Origin: Aphrophora alni
Taxonomy: Eukaryota; Arthropoda; Insecta; Hemiptera; Aphrophoridae
Length of the DNA: 64,000 nucleotides
Assembly (NCBI GenBank): GCA_963513935.1
Contig: OY740774.1
Span: 24,881,949-24,945,948, forward strand
Direction of reading: 5' to 3'
Shown here: positions 12,196 to 24,017 of the stretch, piece by piece
Layout: the number at the start of each line of letters is the position of its first letter
Position numbering within the stretch: position 1 is the first letter of the stretch
Translations under genes and position numbers: made by a program
The notes under the pieces: generated by a model
The model's input: the letters and a program-made list of their open reading frames with translations, nothing else
Told to the model about the DNA's origin: nothing
The model's database searches: none

Positions 12196-12431
12196 GTTTA
12201 GGAGTTATCCACAGAAAAAAAAAAAAAGAAAAAAAATAGAGAATAAATCATCCATGTTGTAATTAACGACGTTATTTTTAAAAATAGGCTGTACAAATTT
12301 TGATGAATGGAAAGATTAATAATAAAAACCAGTGTTCCAAGAAAATTACGGTTCAGAAGTACAGTAAGTGACAAAAAATATAAGAACAAATAATTATTAA
12401 AAAATAACTAACGTTATTCAAAACTTGATTT

Positions 12432-12672
12432 ACCCTCAGGGGTACATTTATAGTGGATGCGGACTTGGCAATCCCGAAAGCACCTTTTTCTAAACTTTTG
12501 TTCATGTACTCTTATGTTACATCCTTCTTATCCATCTTCCTATTTGGTCTCCGTTCACCAACAAATGTTCTTTACTGACTCTGAAAGTATTCAAGGGCTT
12601 AGGGTCGAAAGTATTATAAGTTCTATTGTTCTTTTTTTATAAGGCGATGATGACTGAAAAGTTTTCCCCTTA
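12432..12672 (+). mobile_element. SINE-A copy, full length, plus orientation
   Basis: Sense left to right: ACCCTCAGGGG at the head, GGACTTGGCAATCCCGAA in the tRNA-like part, then TTACATCCTTCTTATCC, CCAACAAATGTTC, ATTCAAGGGCTTAGG and the tail AAGGCGATGATGACTGAAA. The B-box region has decayed. Complete from head to tail otherwise. Confidence 0.8.
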
Positions 12673-13560
12673 AAAAAATACTGTTTCATCTGACAGATTA
12701 AAGTGGTTATTTTTAATCCTATTGGATAGACAATAAATTAAACCCTATTAAAAATAATAGTGTCAGATTCATTGAACAATTTCTTAATATAATTATTTAA
12801 TAGAAGTTGTTTAGTCGAATTAAATAGTTTACTGTTATAAACTTGTTATAAATCCGGCTATGGGAAATTAAATTATTATATTTATTCTGAAAATGATTTC
12901 TTTTATTTTCAAACCTATCTATAACAGACGTCATATTAATCAACTTCTCACCAAAAACTATTTAATTTACTTTAATGCTACCTAAGCCTAAATGGCTTTT
13001 TTAGTGTTAATATGTGAGTTTTTAAAATTTATTTATATTATATATGGTTATTATTTTCTAAGACGTTGATGAAGCAATGGTTTTTTCACCTGTACAAAAA
13101 CAAAACAAAATTACTGATATATCCATTTTGACGATATAGTTTTTCTTGGAATTATATCTGTCTGTTTGTTTGGCGATTGTTGCGTTTTATTAACTTTGGT
13201 ATGTGGGCATATTTCGGTTATATCTCCACTCGGTTTTTTTTCTACATTTTTCAATAAATCTTATTCCGGGAATTTGTAACGAGTTAAAAATACAAAATTC
13301 GGATTTTTATTAAATTTTACTAATAAGTAGCCCATGAAGTACGACACAACATATTGGGGTCACTTTAAAAAAAATCGTTTAAGAAAACGAAACATCAGCT
13401 GTTACAAAGAAAAATAATTTCCCAATTTTGACTATAAATAATTCGTTCAAATATTGCAAAATGGATACGATTTCTAAAATCGTATTATGAAAAAAATATT
13501 ATGGTTTAGTAGAAATTGGAAAAAACGAAATCTTGATTAATGAAATTAAATGCTTCATTT
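12673..13560. other. AT-rich intergenic sequence
   Basis: No gene, no recognised repeat and no partner elsewhere in the window. Short oligo-A and oligo-T runs only. Confidence 0.4.
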
Positions 13561-13667
13561 TGTTCTTACAACATTAACGCTATTGAGTATTCGAGGGCAT
13601 AAGGTTTTTATTTTCCATTCTCCTTCCTTTTATAAAACGGAGGTTTTTCACCTTGAAACAACAAGGA
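13561..13667 (+). mobile_element. SINE-A tail-half fragment, plus orientation
   Basis: Retains AACGCTATTGAGTATTCG, AGGGCATAAGG and the tail GGTTTTTCACCTTGAAAC-AACAAGG. The head and B-box region are missing: a 5'-truncated copy by SINE polarity. Confidence 0.7.
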
Positions 13668-14424
13668 AACATTTTGTGACTGAGATTTTCTTATCATTAC
13701 TTAAACCTTATAATTTTGTACATCCTTATAGCTCTGCTCCTAATCACAAGGAAATTAATGTGATTAATTAAACTAATACATCATTAATAAAACACTTCCC
13801 ACCCCCTTCCTCTTCGGAATAATTAAAAAAAAACTGTTTTTCTTATATTAGTGTAAAAAAAGAGAAAACATTAAATAAAGACACAACAACTCATACTTCT
13901 AATCACACATACGTCATTACTATAACCATTGGAACGAGATGCTCTTTTGGAGTCAAGTGCAGTAATAAAAAATGTTGGTAAACACTAAACTGGCTTTGTT
14001 TGCTTAGAACAATCGAATGTTCCTTGTTTTAAGATTAAGGACATATTTCGTGTAGAATATACTATGAATATTTGGTTTATTTAATATTTGCTTGTGTTAA
14101 ATATAAAGGAAAATAATTATAATCAATTCTACGCCCTATTTAACCAGCTGTACTAGGTCAAAATATACCTAAATATATATTTTTATAATTAAATATTACT
14201 GATAAGTCACATCCAAAATAAACCCAAATCCATCTACATAACCTATCTATCAACTTTGGAGTAAGCCTTGGTCATTACATTATATTGGTGAAACCACTAA
14301 ACTCTAATGGATTAAACTAACCATTACTATAACTCTAATGGATATATGTTTTTTTTGTCATAATACATAGGAAAAAAGTTATCTATTATTTTGGTTTTTA
14401 CAAAAAAGGCAAATTTCGAATAAC
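13668..14424. other. AT-rich intergenic sequence
   Basis: Nothing recognised. CTCTAATGGAT-like duplications occur near 14,300-14,340. Confidence 0.4.
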
Positions 14425-14631
14425 AAGTCTGTAAACTTCCTTAAATCAAGTTTAATATATCATACCTACAGACAAATATTTGATAAAATTCTACTGAATT
14501 TATGTATGTACATACATACATCCATAAATTCAGTAGAATTTTATCAAATATTTGTCTGTAGGTATGAAATCAAATTACACATTTGAATTTAGGTGATATA
14601 TTAAACTTGATTTAAGGAAGTTTACAGACTT
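14425..14631. repeat. Near-perfect 80-bp-arm hairpin
   Basis: Left arm 14,425-14,504 pairs with 14,523-14,566 plus 14,594-14,631 around an 18-nt loop made of TATG/CATACATA. The inner 44 bp of stem are an exact complement by eye (CAGACAAATATTTGATAAAA on the left, its complement on the right). An unpaired ~27-nt insert at 14,567-14,593 interrupts only the right arm. It could be a small hairpin MITE or, if transcribed, a long hairpin RNA. The near-perfect stem and TATG-rich loop suggest recent origin by template switching or insertion. Confidence 0.9.
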
Positions 14632-17600
14632 CCTTAACTTAAGCTAAAATTTTTTTCTCTAACTTAAGCTAAAAATGATGGTAAATCTTAATCATTATCT
14701 AAATTCCTAAGAGATACCTAATTTTCTACAATAATTTTAAAAGGTTGTGTTAAGAAGAAAAATTGTTTAAATGTTACATATTTTGTATATGCTGTAGTTG
14801 TTGCTGTACTACCATTGGAATATGTAGACTGTATAATTGAATGGAAAACAAAACATGTTATTTTTAAAATTTAGATAACAAATTTTGGTGTACAGTTATT
14901 GTTCATATATCATTTTTGTATAAATAAAGTGCTCGATAGACAAAATTAGTCTATTGTTTATGAGTAGACCGATATTAAATCAAATAAAAATACGGATTAA
15001 AAATAATAAGAAAACAAACGAAAATAAATCTTGTACGATATTATTAATAACACCATTTCAATTGAAAACAGTTTACTCCTAGAGAGACTTCATGGAACAA
15101 GCTTTCACCATGGGCTTTATTTAAATAGATAAATGCTCCAAAGTTCTTTTAAACGATTTCCTGAGAGTTGATAACGGGAGGGTTCCTTCTATATCAAATT
15201 ATATCCCAAAGAATAAGAGATTCTCCATAACACAACATATCACAAAATAAAATACAAACAGTACAATATGAAACTCAATAATAAAGATAATACTTTTTTC
15301 TCATATATGGAAGTCGGAAAGACTTATTTCTCTAAAAGTATAGACATTTTTGAGGAGATAGTTTCGAATAGTATTTTCTTTCTTTTTAATATTTCGTTTC
15401 GTGGACGTGTGTGAGAAAGTTAATGAAAAGTTTTGTGCACAGTAAATATAAACACCTAAAACACTTACATCAAATCATTTACTTGAAATAAAACGTTATA
15501 GAAAAATATTCATTTAATTTAAGATTATAAACATTAAAATAATTGTTGACATTATTAATTCATTCATCTTTCGTGATGTTTTACTCCCTAGTGATACAAC
15601 CCCCTTGAGGGTGTAGCATCGTGTATAACGTAGACGCTTGCCATTAGCTGTATTGAATAAGTAATAATATATGTAGGATATTCATATGGAAGAAAAATAT
15701 TTCAAAATAACTTTAAATGGACTTGTACCAATAAGGTATTTTTTTTCCCAATACTACTTCTTTATATTGCTTGAAATGATATTACTTGTTTTGTGCGAAA
15801 GAATTAAATTAGCAAATGAGTAAAATATAATATTGTTTTAGATAATTTTTCATCTAAATCCCAACTAGAAATTTTAAGTTAACTTTATTCTTTAATATTT
15901 TCTATTTTAAATTTTATTCAAGAGTCATGTTAACCTTGGTGAGCGAACTTACCACGCCCCTTACCAGTATTATCTTTTCACTTGGTTATGATGGTTTCTC
16001 CACCTCATTAGTTTTACAAAGTATCATTAAAAAAAGAAAGGGAAATGTTAACTTAGTATTAAAAAAGAACAATTTTTAAATGGTTATATATTAAGGGAGA
16101 TACAAATAATACTTTACTAAAATCTGTCGTACTATAAACATATACAAATTTTAAATAACAAACCACCCAGACTTGCACTAACTTTCTCACATAACCATCC
16201 ACAAAACTAAAATTACATTCGTTGTTAATTTACCAGAAGTTTGTCTTTTTCTGTGCTATTAATACATAAAAAAGAAAAATTATTTTAATTTTCTTTATTG
16301 CTTAATTTTACCATTGGAATTTATATGAAAAATAAATTTTTGGTAGAGAAAGTTCCTATTTTGGTAAATTTGTTTAAAAAATATTTTGAAAGATATTTAA
16401 AAACAACCTGAGAAAGTTTTGTTGTGCTTTTAACTCGTCCTAAATCTCAATCACATTAGTTTAAAATCGATTTTTTTTTTAATGACATACGGTTTTAAAA
16501 TTTTACCAAAATTTGGACAGAATCTGATGAACCAATTTTTATATTATTTCTATTATAGGGTAGGTTCGGTAAACACATTTAGACAAATGTTCATCTTCAT
16601 ATTTCAGTGATTTTCGACATACCGTACGTACGTCATCGTTGTCGTCTAGAGGTAACATTTAGAGCAGTCGTAAAAATGAGGAGAACCAAAATCCCGGTGA
16701 TCAACATGAAACAGAGTTTTAATAACGTTAAGGTTTGTTTACGATTATTTAACAATTACTCCTGAACCATTATTTAAAATTACTTTAAATTTGGTATACT
16801 CGTTTGAGTAATTAATATTGAAATTTTAAACGAAATTGGTACACTGATTTTGAAAATTTAGGTTTTTTAAAAATTATATCCTAGAAGGATATTTAAGGAT
16901 ACTGGTACCTCCTGAATCGAAATATTTGAGATAATTAAAATTAAATTGTTTTTTTTAAGGTTTTTATAGGCTAAATTGCATGGAAAACGTAAGGAAATTG
17001 TTTTCAAAATTTTGAAAGAAAACAAAAAATAGTTGATACCTCCAAATTTTGATTCTCAAAAAATGAAAATAAACATTCTCACTATATAGTTAAAAATTTA
17101 GTTAAAGATCTCACAAATAAGATCAAACTAAAGACCTTGAAAAACAACAGAGATAATTCCAAAAAACATTATCTCATTTGGGGTCATAGAACATCCCCAA
17201 ATAGAACATCAAAACAGTTAAAATTTTTGGTATGACTATATTACTTGACGCAACGGTTCAATCGAAGAGAGCAGGAGATATATGGAGGGGGGTACAAGTT
17301 ATAAACATTTAAAGCTTCAAATTATAACAATTTATCTTATTAGATAAGTTATGTAAAAGACTTCTTACTCACCTTTTATTATAATTAATAACAAAGAGAT
17401 TTTTAATTTAACAAGTCACCAAAATTAAGAACACATTTTCACAAATTCACAACATACAAGTTTATTAGGTTTCTGTAAGCTAAAAGGTGCGACTAGTAGG
17501 TATGTTAGCAGTCAACTGAATTAATAATACGTATTCATTGCAAGATTGCGTGAACAAGGTCGTAGCATGCATGACGGAATGACGAGGGGACAATTCCCGC

Positions 17601-18020
17601 GGAGTTTGAAGGAATTAAAATCATAAAAACCTAATAAATTACAAAGAAAAATGTATAAGATTTTAACTTGAAATGTTGTACGAAAATTGGTCTCTGATTA
17701 GAGATTATCTGCTTGGGTATGGAACTGAAAGCAAAGCCATGTAAACTTAATAGGTATGCCTTATATATTAATAAAAAATATAATTTCTATATAGTGTATT
17801 TACAAACGATTCCATACTGGGGATAAACATTTTTCAAGATGTAGTAAAATTAAATATTTATATGTTTTTATGTAAAAACATTATGCGGCCCGTGAACATT
17901 ATAAATATTTAACAGAATGTCTACGTAAACTTTATTCCTATCTTTTTCCCGTTAATTTTCACGGAATTTCCCAGCCATTAAATTAGGAATTTAGACCAAC
18001 GGATATTTACTTTTCATTAC
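14632..18020. other. Long AT-rich stretch without genes
   Basis: 3.4 kb with no coding frame. 14,640-14,675 has a tandem pair CTTAACTTAAGCTAAAA / CTAACTTAAGCTAAAAA. 17,460-17,620 is more GC-rich (for example TGACGGAATGACGAGGGG) with no frame. An ACAATTCCCGCGG motif lies in it. No repeat partner was found in the window. Confidence 0.4.
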
Positions 18021-18143
18021 TAGTTAAAGGTAAAAAACATCTAGGTCATTATCGCCTGATAAAAAAAAGAACAATGATATATAAAAAGAGACCTTTTAGG
18101 AAAGCGAGGGATGCCAGACCGGTACTCACCAAGCCTCTGTGAG
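18021..18143 (-). mobile_element. SINE-A copy with internal deletion
   Basis: Tail part AAAGGTAAAAAACATC and TCATTATCGCCTGATAAAA is joined to the block GAGACCTTTTAGGAAAG and then to CCGGTACTCACCAAGCC at the head. The middle third and B-box region are gone. Sense is the minus strand. Confidence 0.7.
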
Positions 18144-18730
18144 TTAATTAAATTGAAAGAACGAATCTTGACTATTTTATATACGTAATAATAAAATGAC
18201 CTGTAAAAGTTTTTTTTTTTTCTAATTCCTACAAATATATGTCGGAAAAATTTTAGTTTTCTGGATGTCTTTCAGTTTGTGATTTTCTACAAAAAAAACT
18301 TTGGAAATGTATATTAAAATTGAGTTCATATTTGCTATAGGAATTTTAAAAAACTTTTTACTAGTATTCGAAAAGTCAATATAATATCTTGAAAACCATT
18401 GGGGTTACAAAAAGTTATTCAAAAAATCCTTTTAATGATTCTGATATCAATTTTTATTGTAGGTCAAAGGGCAGCCCAGTTATTGATAATAATATTGGGG
18501 AAATAGCATATTACATTGTATGTATAACGTAAGTATTGCATTATGATGACGATTCAGTAGATAAAGATCAGGATTCTAAAATATATTAGTTTTAGACTGG
18601 ACTTCGCCTACTAATCAAACAATAGCATGAAACATTATATAAAATTATTTATTATAAAATTTATCACAAATTTAACAAACTTTCCTAACAATTAAAGCCG
18701 TATATAAACACGTTGTATATTTTTCGTCCC
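18144..18730. other. AT-rich spacer
   Basis: No gene or identified repeat. Confidence 0.4.
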
Positions 18731-19070
18731 TGATGTTTAATCCTCTCGCGGTCATCATCGCGTAATAAAAATAAAAAGGAAAACAGAGTATAACACTAAC
18801 CCCCCCCCCCTCGTCTCTCGAATACTCTAATAGCGCCATGATCAGAAGAGAATAAGAGTTGGTTAAGAGAGACCCAACAGGAAAGATGAAAGAGAGATGT
18901 CTAACCCAATACTATTTTAAAAAGGTAATTGCTGACTCGAAACTCTGATAGTGCCTGAATCGGAAATGAATTTGGTTGGTTTAGAGACGTGATGATAGAG
19001 AGAAATCAAACTCCAGACTATTTGAAATAAAGTCCAGATAGGGTCTCTTGGGATTGCCCTAGACCTTGGT
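18731..19070 (-). mobile_element. Two fused SINE-A copies in tandem
   Basis: The first copy (18,731-18,930) runs from TCTCGCGGTCATCATCGCG through CTCTCGAATACTCTAATAGC to ATGAAAGAGAGATGTC. A second partial copy (18,931-19,070) starts again at GACTCGAAACTCTGATAGTG and finishes at TCCAGATAGGGTC, TTGGGATTGCC. Both have sense on the minus strand. The first has an 11-C run at 18,800-18,810, at the same internal position as the C-run of the 564-783 copy. Confidence 0.75.
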
Positions 19071-19750
19071 AACAGCTGTTATAAATGAAATAATGAAATC
19101 ACCTGTTGTAAATAATAATAACAAATAACTGGGAGAAAATAAGAGTTTTCACACATAAGTAAGAACTTTTATTTATTTATTTTACCTGTATACTAATGGG
19201 AAAGTGTTTTAGATGTGTAGATCATGATGTCTATGTCTTGTCAAACCTATAGCTCAAGTTACATATAACATAGTTACAAACCTATGCTCAAGTTAGAAAC
19301 CTTTAGCATAGTTACAAGTATAAACTAACTACTTTTAGTAGCAAAATAAATACCCTCATCTGATGTGAAAGTAAAGAGATACTGAATGTTGGTAAACACC
19401 AGAAAAGGACAACATTAAATAAATGGATGTAGTCATTAATGAAACAATAAACTCAAGTGCCACGTCGGGAGTGTTTTTACTGTAGCTTTAATTTCTCAAG
19501 AGACTACTAAATACCAGTTTGGGCTCAAATTAATTTTCGTGACGGCAAAGTTTAAGAAAGTTGCTGAAAAGGACCAAACTCTACTTAAAAGAGACTTGAG
19601 TGAGTGTAGAAGAGTAATCGGTTTACTTCTAATGACTCCGTATTCCTTAAAAATACAAAGAGAATATCAGTTCAAAGGAAACATTAAAACAAGACAAAGA
19701 TAATATATTATTTTAAAACTAAAATATCTCTAATCTTAGCAAATAAATTA
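19071..19750. other. Unassigned AT-rich sequence
   Basis: No gene. A local ATAGCTCAAGTTACA / TATGCTCAAGTTAGAAAC near-duplication lies at 19,248-19,305. Confidence 0.4.
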
Positions 19751-19976
19751 CTTTTCCACAATAAAATTTTAGTATCACATTAAATACAAATTTCTATGAT
19801 CCTAATTTCTTTTGTACAATAAAATTAGTCTCACATTAAATACAAATTTCCATGATCCTAATTTTTATGACACAATAAAATTAGTATCATATTAATACAA
19901 ATTTCCATGATCCTAATTTCTTTTGTACAATAAAATGAGTCTCATATTAAATACAAATTTCTATGATCCTAATATA
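19751..19976 (+). repeat. 56-bp tandem repeat, four units
   Basis: Core ATGATCCTAAT recurs with starts near 19,796, 19,852, 19,907 and 19,963, a 55-56 bp period. Each unit reads ACAATAAAATTAGTCTCA, then TTAAATACAAATTTC, then ATGATCCTAAT. Units differ at a few positions. No coding potential. Confidence 0.9.
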
Positions 19977-19978
19977 TT

Positions 19979-20213
19979 TAATAAAATGACATAAAATAAT
20001 CCATACCCCTCGAACACTGTAATAGCGTCAGGGTCGAAATAGAGTAAAAGTTGTTCAAGTAAAACCTGATAAGGAAGATGATTTGTTTCTTGTTGTTTAA
20101 AGAAAAAAAACTTCTCAGAAAGAGAAAGGTCTAACTTAAGAAAACATGAAAAAAGATGTAGATCCAGATAGGACTCTCGGGTTTACCAACCCGTATACGT
20201 GAACCGTTGAAGG
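19979..20213 (-). mobile_element. SINE-A copy, rearranged
   Basis: Contains ACCCCTCGAACACTGTAATA, GCGTCAGGGTCG, CCTGATAAGGAAGATG, then a second tail-type block TTCTTGTTGTTTAAAG and ACTTCTCAG (20,086-20,118) before GATGTAGATCCAGATAGGA and the head. A second copy seems to have inserted into or recombined with the first. Sense is the minus strand. Confidence 0.75.
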
Positions 20214-21717
20214 CTGAGATGAAACTTAGTCTACTTGAAAATAAAGTGTGGATGGGGAAATATACATAGTTCGTTTGGTGAAATGTTAAAATTTGAGTTC
20301 CAAATAATGAACTTCATGCTTATTTATTTATTGATTTTTTTTATTTTTCACAAAGAAGTTGTTAATATTTATAATTGATAATCAGAAGTAGTTTTTCTTA
20401 TAGTTAATAGTATTTTTGATAAATTTATGTTATGAACGTTTCCATTAGTATACATTATCTATGTATTATGGAACGATATTACATTTAATTTCAAATATGT
20501 GTATATTATGTGTATATTAGCTAAAAGTCAAATTACTATGACTGCCTGTTAAAAAATACAACAACAAACTACAAATATATGTATGTTTGAACTATGGTAT
20601 ATAAAATATAAAGAAACAAACAATACTAAAACTTTCACAAATTTTAACGCAATAGAAAATAGAATATTACAGAGTTGTATAAGGTTCCTCCAACAATAAC
20701 GTCAAATGATATTAAATTCTGTCAAAAACTTCTGACAGGCAACGCAAGAAGGACAATACCCAATCAAGGATTTTGAGACCATCTCCCAACATAGGTCGGA
20801 ACGGAATTATGCCATACAGATAAAAGCACTTACAGATATTACGTTCGTTTCTCGTGATATATTCCTTTCTTTGTGAACACACTCATTGGTTCAGATACTT
20901 CGTGCATAATATATATATGACGAAATTAGCTAACTGAATTAGTAAAACTGCGTGCACTACAACATGGCGTGAGGATCTAACCGTACGCCCAGTAAGTTCG
21001 TTAAATAATCCTGCATTAAAAAAAAAAAATTAGAATACTTACAATACTTGTCGTTGGACTAAAGTTCACATAATCAGATTCGTATAAAAATCCGTCATTA
21101 AATTACTTCATTGTTATTATTTTTTAATTTAGGCAATACATTAACGTTTCAATTTAATTAATTCATGCAGTCCTTTCGATTATTTTATTATGTCAGTAAA
21201 GCTGTTGCGGTATTTCTTATACCAACATCAGATGACAAAATAACTTTGGATGTGTTGTTATGTGGTAAAAGATCTTTGAACCGAGTTTAAAATTGTTAAA
21301 GGGCCAAATGGCCAAATGGTGTATAATTGTTATTTTTCCTGATCAACAAATAGTCTTCTTTTTGTAGAATGAATATGGAATTATGTTATGTCATCTGATG
21401 ATAGTATCAGAAATACTGAAATATTTTTGACAGAATAAAAGAGCTTTCTAAACAACCTTTACATGACGTAAGATAAAAAAAAAATCGTAATAATATTTAG
21501 ATACTTTATCAACGTTGCACATGTTTTCTGTACGTAAATACAACGTCTTTAATCAACCTAATAACACTTGAGCAACTCGTTTACTTCCAACAGCTTCCAC
21601 AGGTTTTGAAGAGAATTTAAAAACGGATAAGTTTTGTCTATCAATGTATCTGGAACACTACGCAGGTTGTCGTTTTCCCAACAATATTTCTAAAAGCGAT
21701 GCATTTTTCTTCTTGCT
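20214..21717. other. AT-rich intergenic sequence
   Basis: No gene or recognised element. 20,890-21,010 is slightly more GC-rich. No partner in the window. Confidence 0.4.
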
Positions 21718-21846
21718 TATTAAAAGCAAAACACCTCTCGATCACTATCGCTTTACAAAAAATGGAAGAGAAGATCATAAAATAAAGACTCTTAGCCGTG
21801 GAATACTCAAAAGCGTCTATGTTGGAAAAGAACAAGAGTTGGGCAG
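21718..21846 (-). mobile_element. SINE-A fragment, tail half
   Basis: Plus-strand landmarks AAAAGCAAAACACCTCTCG, ATCACTATCGCTTTAC, AAAATAAAGACTCTTAGCC and AAAGAACAAGAGTTGG. It stops before the B-box region. Sense is the minus strand. Confidence 0.75.
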
Positions 21847-21879
21847 CGATGTTTTGAAGACAATTAATTAATACGAGAA

Positions 21880-22600
21880 GGAAATTTTAAAGACTGCGTA
21901 TTAATAGAGACTTATTAAGAGTTATGAGTCTGTATAACGTTATTTTAAGGTACCAATATTTCTGGAAAATTTTTTAAAGGGTGGATTTGTGAGGGATAAT
22001 TTTAGAGGGATGAATATGTGATGGATATTTTAAAGACTGGGCATTATTAGAGACATTTTAAGAGTGATTGTATAACGGTATAAAAATTTCAGGGAAATAA
22101 ACATTTTAAGAGTGATAAATTTATATAACTTTATTTTAATGCAGCGAATTTTGTGGGGAATTTTTAGAGGGAAGATATTGGTAGGGATATTTTGAGAGCG
22201 ATGAATATGTCATGGATATTTTACAGACTGCTTATTATTAAAGAAATTTCAAGAGTGATAATTTGTATAGCGATATTTTAAGGCAACCAATTTTGAGGGG
22301 ATATTCTCAAGGATATTTTTAAAGCGCCGTACGTTTTAACACTCTAAGAAATTAAATTGTCAGGCACATTTTTAAAGGAAATAAATTTGTCCAGAGAATT
22401 TTGAAAGTGTCTAATTCCTGAAAACTGAAGTTTAAAATGATTTTAAGTGGGATTTTGAGAGATGTGTTCAAAAATATTTTAAATAATATACAATTTTGAG
22501 GGTGACGTAAACGACAGGGACATTTTTGAGATTATAAATATATCAACTACATTTTGAGAGAGAAATTTATCAAAAGCGTTTATAATTTACGGCAGACCAA
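21880..22600 (+). repeat. Degenerate tandem region built on ATTTTGAGAG-like words
   Basis: Related blocks recur: TTTTAAAGACTGCGTATTAA (21,886), TTTTAAAGACTGGGCATTA (22,029), TTTTACAGACTGCTTATTA (22,219). Each is followed by an AAGAGTGAT/TATAACG/TATTTTAAGG series. Further words such as GGATATTTTGAGAGCGATG and GGACATTTTTGAG continue to 22,600. It is an old, divergent minisatellite with a higher-order unit of about 140-190 bp. Confidence 0.65.
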
Positions 22601-22634
22601 GTTTTCATAAAGGACACACTTTTAGTGTTTTATT

Positions 22635-22844
22635 CCTTGTTTGAAGCGAAAACTTCTCTGTTATAATTAAATTAATATAAAAAGAATAACAGAAAATAAA
22701 ATAAAGGGTCCAAGCCCTCGAAAATACTAGCAGCGTCAGGGTTGGAAAATAAAAATAGTTAGTAAAAAGAGATCTGATAGGAAAGATGGACTTAACCCAA
22801 GACTACATGAAGAAAGGTGTAGATACAGGTAGGCTACTTCGGGT
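22635..22844 (-). mobile_element. SINE-A copy, head slightly truncated
   Basis: Plus-strand order: CCTTGTTTGAAGCGAAAAC, AAAATAAAGGGTCC, AAGCCCTCGAAAATACT, GCGTCAGGGTTGG, CTGATAGGAAAGATGG, CTTAACCCAAGACTAC, GTGTAGATACAGGTAGG. The last ~30 bp of the tRNA-like head are lost. Sense is the minus strand. Confidence 0.8.
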
Positions 22845-24017
22845 CTATACAAGAAATTTATCCACTATCTGTGAAATGTTTATTAACTTTATTTAAATAT
22901 TTTGAATTAAATGTATATATTGCTTTGCTTATGCCATACATACACGTTCACTAAACCTTGTTTGATTGAGATCTTTTTTAATGACCATTTATTTAGAATC
23001 TGCTATTTTCTTTTACTTGATTACCAGGAAAAAGGGGAATTTTAGTATTAGTCTAGTGTATGTCAACGTTTTTGTCCATCTTGAAAAAATTGTGTTAAAA
23101 AAATGAATATATATCTCCATAAATATTTTAAGTTGACCAGTAACTAACTTTCAATAAATGAAACTAACATAAAATAGATGTGACCCTTGATTTGTATTTA
23201 AATTTTTCGCTCATAATTTGACCACAAACTGAAACAAACAGCAATACGAGTAGTTATATTACATTAAAAACAAGTGACAATTAACGCTGACAGTAATTTG
23301 CAAAGTTTAGGAAGTGAGAACGTGTTCTATTCTGTGGTAACATGTATTATACAGGGGCCACTCTTAATGAAGGAAAGGCACAAAGTACTCCTTTGGGGAT
23401 CAGTTCATTGGCGTTTGTTACATAATAATTGTTGCTAAACTAATTGAAAGGTTAGAAGTTCTGGCTTGGAAATGTTGAATGCAGGTTTAGGTAACAAATA
23501 ATTATAACATTTTTATTGCTATTATAATATACATTTAAATATAATTGGGGTAGATATTGTACATTTTTAATATCACGATTTTAGTCTTTCAGAGAAAATC
23601 CCACCTGAAGTTAGAAGATACATATATTGAAATTAATTAAATATTTAGTATCCAGGTCAATAATTGAATAGAATAAAGTACGTTTACCTTTTAAATTCGT
23701 CATTTTTAAATATGACTTTTTCCGGACTTCTATCTCATTATCAGATGAATACCGAATCACTCAAACTAGGTCGTCTCCAGCCACAGGATGCGTTTCTAAA
23801 TATTAGTATGTTCCAAAAAGTAAATGTGTTGTGTTTTAATGCCATCATATTAATATTGTAGCTCAAAGTACAACTTTTACGTACTAAACGTGGTTAAATG
23901 AAAATAAAATTCTAATTACTATAGGCATTCTAATTATTAATTTTTGTTTAAATTTTGTGACTATGTTCAACATTTTCGTAAAGTATAAAGTATTTAAATT
24001 TGTGTAACTTTTTAAAA
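22845..24017. other. AT-rich intergenic sequence
   Basis: A fragment GCTTATGCCATACATAC near 22,928 recalls an R2 word but does not extend. No gene. Confidence 0.4.

Noticed and set aside
17460..17620. GC-richer patch as a mitochondrial rRNA insert
   Set aside because: Some words recall rRNA, but I cannot align a continuous stretch to a conserved rRNA segment.
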